The position numbers and the translations under genes are program-made. This document shows positions 61,301-64,000 of a stretch of 64,000 nt of DNA, one piece after another (position 1 is the first letter of the stretch; each line of letters starts with the position of its first letter). The notes under the pieces were generated by a model. It did not search any database, had not been told where the DNA came from, and saw only the letters and a list, made by a program, of their open reading frames with translations. The DNA comes from Labrenzia sp. R4_2 (GTDB taxonomy: Bacteria; Pseudomonadota; Alphaproteobacteria; Rhizobiales; Stappiaceae), in NCBI RefSeq assembly GCF_017743865.1, contig NZ_JAGHRJ010000004.1, forward strand, positions 186,001 through 250,000. The letters run 5' to 3'.

Positions 61301-62404
61301 ATGAAAATCACCGCGATCAATGTTTACCAGGTGGATCTTCCCTTAAAGGAGGGCCGATATAGCTGGTCGAATGGAAATTTCATCGACGTCTTCGACAGCA
61401 CCGTTGTTGAGCTTTTGACCGATGATGGCCTCAAAGGCTATGCAGAATGCTGCCCGCTCGGATCAGCCTATCTTCCGAGTTATGCCCTTGGCGTGCGCTC
61501 AGGTATCCAGGAGCTGGCACCGCATCTGATCGGCCTAGATCCACTCAATATCGGCGAAGTCAACCGCGTTATGGACGCCGCCTTGCGCGGTCATCCTTAC
61601 GCAAAAGCGCCAATCGACATCGCCTGCTGGGATCTCCTTGGTAAGGCAACCGGCCAACCGGTCTATACGCTGCTTGGTGGCTCGGCGCAGGACGATGTTG
61701 TGGTCTACCGAGCGATCAGCCAGGAAGCCCCAGAAACCATGGCCGCCAAGATCGAAGGCTATGCGGCAGAAGGCTACACCAAGTTTCAGCTTAAAGTCGG
61801 CGGCGACGCAAATGACGATATCGAGCGCATCCGGGCCACACGAGCGGTCTTGAAGCCCTCAGACATTCTGGTCGCCGACGCCAACACAGGCTGGACCCGG
61901 CATGAGGCGGCGCGTGTTGTTGGCGCGGTCTCTGCGCTGGATGTCTATATCGAGCAACCCTGCCTGACATACGAAGAGAGCGTGTCCATCAGGCGCCGCA
62001 CGGCCCTGCCGTTCATTTTGGATGAAGTCATCGACGGGCCGAACATGCTGGTCCGCGGCCTCGCCGAAGATGCCATGGATTGCATCAACCTGAAAATCTC
62101 TAAAGTGGGCGGCCTGACGAAGGCCAAGCTGATGCGGGATTTGTGTGTTGTGCACGGCATCCCGATGACCATTGAAGACACATGGGGCGGCGACATCACC
62201 ACGGCTACGATCACCCATCTTGCCCGATCGACACCGGCGGAGTTCACGTTCTCCGCGACCGACTTCAACAGCTATGGCACAGTCGATATCGCTGAGGGGG
62301 CACCAAAACGCGAGAACGGCCGGATGACCGCTTCAAACCGGCCGGGCCTCGGCATCACACCGATCTTCGACGCGCTTGGCGATCCTGTCGCTTCCTATTC
62401 GTGA
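61301..62404 (+). CDS. Enolase-superfamily enzyme, probable cis-3-hydroxy-L-proline dehydratase
   Basis: This 367-residue MR/MLE-type enzyme has an N-terminal capping domain ([30 protein letters not shown]) and a barrel with the base Lys in FQLKVGG, metal ligands in [15 protein letters not shown] and FILDEVID, and a second Lys in [10 protein letters not shown] cis-3-hydroxy-L-proline dehydratase of this group was described in Labrenzia aggregata, encoded between a 4-hydroxyproline epimerase gene and a trans-3-hydroxy-L-proline dehydratase gene; the neighbourhood here is alike. Hydroxyproline-betaine epimerase (HpbD) is the main alternative. CGGAGG precedes the ATG. Confidence 0.82.
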   Translation: MKITAINVYQVDLPLKEGRYSWSNGNFIDVFDSTVVELLTDDGLKGYAECCPLGSAYLPSYALGVRSGIQELAPHLIGLDPLNIGEVNRVMDAALRGHPYAKAPIDIACWDLLGKATGQPVYTLLGGSAQDDVVVYRAISQEAPETMAAKIEGYAAEGYTKFQLKVGGDANDDIERIRATRAVLKPSDILVADANTGWTRHEAARVVGAVSALDVYIEQPCLTYEESVSIRRRTALPFILDEVIDGPNMLVRGLAEDAMDCINLKISKVGGLTKAKLMRDLCVVHGIPMTIEDTWGGDITTATITHLARSTPAEFTFSATDFNSYGTVDIAEGAPKRENGRMTASNRPGLGITPIFDALGDPVASYS

Positions 62405-62413
62405 GGTATCCAT

Positions 62414-63439
62414 ATGCGCAGCTTGAAAACCGTGCACGTGATTTCCTGCCATGCCGAGGGTGAAGTCGGAGATGTGATTGTTGGCGGTGTCGCGCCACCG
62501 CCCGGAGAGACCCTCTGGGATCAGCGCAGCTTCATCGCGCAGGATCAAACCCTTCGAAACTTCGTCTTGAACGAGCCGCGGGGCGGTGTCTTCCGGCATG
62601 TCAATCTGCTGGTGCCCCCGAAACATCCAAAGGCGGATGCAGCTTTCATCATCATGGAGCCGGAAGACACGCCCCCCATGTCCGGCTCCAATTCGATCTG
62701 CGTCTCGACGGTCCTTTTGGACAGCGGCATCATCGAAATGAAAGAGCCGGTCACCGAGCTCACTCTGGAAGCACCGGGCGGACTGGTGCGCGTGCGGGCC
62801 GACTGCCGAAATGGCAAGGCTGAGCGTATCCATGTCCGGAACGTTGCCAGCTTTGCCGACAAGCTGTCCGTCCCACTGGAAGTCGAGGGACTTGGCACGT
62901 TGACGGTCGATACGGCCTTTGGCGGCGACAGTTTCGTGGTTGTCGATGCTGCCGCGCTTGGTTTTGAGATCATAGAGAAAGAAGCCAAGGACATCGCAAG
63001 TCTTGGCGTTCGCATTACCAATGCAGCAAATGAACAGCTTGGGTTCAAGCACCCCGAAATGCCGGACTGGTCTCATATCTCCTTTTGCGCGTTTGCAGGA
63101 ACCCTGTCGGAAACCCCAACAGGCCTTGCGGCTCGGTCCGCAGTAGCCATACAACCGGGCAAAGTCGACCGTTCCCCAACCGGAACAGCCGTATCCGCGC
63201 GGATAGCCCTGCTCCATTCCCGCGGTCAAATGAAAGCCGGGCAGACCTTTGAAGCGACATCTATCATCGGATCGACATTCACCGGCAAAATTGGTGGAGA
63301 AACATCGGTTGGCGGAAAGCCTGCCATTCTCCCCGAGATCAGCGGCCGCGGCTGGATCACCGGGATCCACCAGCACATGCTGGACCCGGATGATCCCTGG
63401 CCCACCGGTTACCGCCTCAGCGACACCTGGGGGGCTTAA
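62414..63439 (+). CDS. Proline racemase family protein with Ser/Thr in place of both Cys (probable trans-3-hydroxy-L-proline dehydratase)
   Basis: This 341-residue paralogue of the 4-hydroxyproline epimerase has the two catalytic positions changed: S90 in [14 protein letters not shown] and T256 in [15 protein letters not shown]. Loss of the second Cys to Thr is known for trans-3-hydroxyproline dehydratases. A Ser at the first site is less usual. Dehydration of trans-3-hydroxy-L-proline fits the place beside the cis-3 dehydratase. It lies 9 bp after the enolase-family gene and ends the operon. Confidence 0.82.
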   Translation: MRSLKTVHVISCHAEGEVGDVIVGGVAPPPGETLWDQRSFIAQDQTLRNFVLNEPRGGVFRHVNLLVPPKHPKADAAFIIMEPEDTPPMSGSNSICVSTVLLDSGIIEMKEPVTELTLEAPGGLVRVRADCRNGKAERIHVRNVASFADKLSVPLEVEGLGTLTVDTAFGGDSFVVVDAAALGFEIIEKEAKDIASLGVRITNAANEQLGFKHPEMPDWSHISFCAFAGTLSETPTGLAARSAVAIQPGKVDRSPTGTAVSARIALLHSRGQMKAGQTFEATSIIGSTFTGKIGGETSVGGKPAILPEISGRGWITGIHQHMLDPDDPWPTGYRLSDTWGA

Positions 63440-63500
63440 GCGCCAGAGAAATCATGCGCGCAGAGCGGTCTTCAGATATCGTTGCGACCAAGACAGCCCT

Positions 63501-63522
63501 GGCGAACGCTAGTGAGTTCGCC
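63501..63522. terminator. Possible terminator hairpin at the end of the hydroxyproline operon
   Basis: GGCGAAC (63501-63507), loop GCTAGTGA, GTTCGCC (63516-63522) is a perfect 7-bp stem between the convergent dehydratase and guanine deaminase genes. A T-rich stretch comes only 9 nt later, so the call is weak. Confidence 0.4.
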
Positions 63523-63545
63523 GGAGCTGCTTTCTTCCTTAACAA

Positions 63546-64000
63546 TCAGGCAAGCTCCAGAACGCGTTTAAACTCGGGAATGGCCACTGGACGGCGCCCG
63601 GATTTCTGAGGTTGGCCAGCAACATAGACCTCCTCAACGGCGCGATCATCGCCGAGCATCTGCAGGATAAACAGTTCTTCAGACAGATTTGATGCACGTT
63701 CCATGCGCAGCGCCATGGCATCTGTGGCTTTGGAATTCAGCACGACCACATCGGCTTCCGTCCCCGCATCCAGGGTTCCGATCTTGTCTTCCATGCCAAG
63801 CGCCACAGCGTTGCCACGGGTCATCCAATGGAAGGCACGAAGTGGATGAAGCTTCTGGTCCTGCAGCTGCAGGATCTTGTAACCCTCGTTCAGCGTCTGC
63901 AGCATCGAATAGCTGGTCCCGGCGCCGATATCCGTTGCAATGGCACTGATGATCCCGTTCTTCCGCATCCGTTCTTCATCGAACAATCCGCTGCCAAGGA
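63546..64000 (-). CDS. guaD: Guanine deaminase, 3' part
   Basis: A minus-strand frame runs off the right edge; about 151 C-terminal residues are visible. It contains LGSGLFDEERMRKNGIISAIATDIGAGTSYSMLQTLNEGYKILQLQDQKLHPLRAFHWMTRGNAVALGMEDKIGTLDAGTEADVVVLNSKATDAMALRM, which matches the C-terminal third of bacterial guanine deaminase (amidohydrolase fold), with the metal-ligand Asp in ATDIGAG. It converts guanine to xanthine. The gene's start and its neighbours are outside the window. Confidence 0.9.
   Translation of the reverse strand, partial: LGSGLFDEERMRKNGIISAIATDIGAGTSYSMLQTLNEGYKILQLQDQKLHPLRAFHWMTRGNAVALGMEDKIGTLDAGTEADVVVLNSKATDAMALRMERASNLSEELFILQMLGDDRAVEEVYVAGQPQKSGRRPVAIPEFKRVLELA

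Noticed and set aside
62333..63376. 347-residue minus-strand frame opposite the second proline racemase homologue
   Set aside because: The plus-strand frame has family motifs and operon context; the minus frame has neither.
1..64000. Mobile elements, CRISPR arrays, tRNA and rRNA genes
   Set aside because: I found no transposase or integrase motifs, no regularly spaced repeat array and no tRNA/rRNA-like sequence by eye; a covariance-model scan would be needed to exclude small RNAs.

Overview
The window looks like chromosomal DNA of a marine alphaproteobacterium, most likely of the Roseibium/Labrenzia (Stappiaceae) group. This is inferred from gene content: a taurine pathway of the Tpa/Xsc/TauR type, a full Na+-NQR operon, and a hydroxyproline locus in which an enolase-superfamily gene lies beside proline-racemase-family genes, as described for Labrenzia aggregata. 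Coding density is high. I found no rRNA, tRNA, CRISPR array, insertion sequence or prophage.

Layout. 1-8498: amino-sugar (MurNAc/GlcNAc-type) salvage. A SIS-domain protein, a GntR/UTRA regulator and a BadF-type sugar kinase read leftward. They diverge, across an intergenic region with two pairs of GGTATTATA half-sites, from murQ, an ABC sugar importer and a Gfo/Idh oxidoreductase. 8514-17157: a leftward five-gene signalling operon encoding an exported caspase-like protease, a CHASE2 adenylate/guanylate cyclase, an exported small protein, a hybrid histidine kinase and a receiver-EAL c-di-GMP phosphodiesterase. 17315-28392: an exopolysaccharide locus in two divergent arms. One arm carries two glycosyltransferases, a flippase and a polymerase. 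The other carries a Wzz/Wzc-like protein without a P-loop, a WecB-type glycosyltransferase, a GH5 glycosidase and a GNAT-fold acyltransferase.

28414-43623: taurine (C2 sulfonate) use. tauABC diverges from tpa; then come two FAD/GcvT-domain demethylating dehydrogenases with an XRE-cupin regulator, and ackA, xsc and tauR. Direct repeats CTGG-N6 with 13-bp spacers stand upstream of both tpa/tauA and xsc, and match the kind of site known for TauR. Taurine is imported by TauABC, transaminated by Tpa to sulfoacetaldehyde, and cleaved by Xsc to acetyl phosphate and sulfite; AckA can then make acetate and ATP.

43774-51276: nqrABCDEF reads leftward, with divergent apbE and nqrM (flavinylation and Fe maturation factors) and an unlisted 58-residue two-helix protein. 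51361-52629: a CBS-domain protein and a 1-Cys peroxiredoxin, convergent on a shared hairpin. 52745-63439: a hydroxyproline locus with a GntR/FCD regulator, a polar amino-acid ABC importer, a Pyr4H2C-deaminase-like DHDPS homologue, 4-hydroxyproline 2-epimerase, alpha-ketoglutarate semialdehyde dehydrogenase, a D-hydroxyproline oxidase, a cis-3-hydroxyproline dehydratase-like enolase-family enzyme and a second proline-racemase homologue with Ser/Thr in place of both catalytic Cys. The right edge holds the 3' part of a guanine deaminase gene.

Most worth a second look: the caspase-cyclase-kinase-EAL operon beside the exopolysaccharide genes, and a TauC permease carrying a periplasmic Ig/cadherin-like insert.
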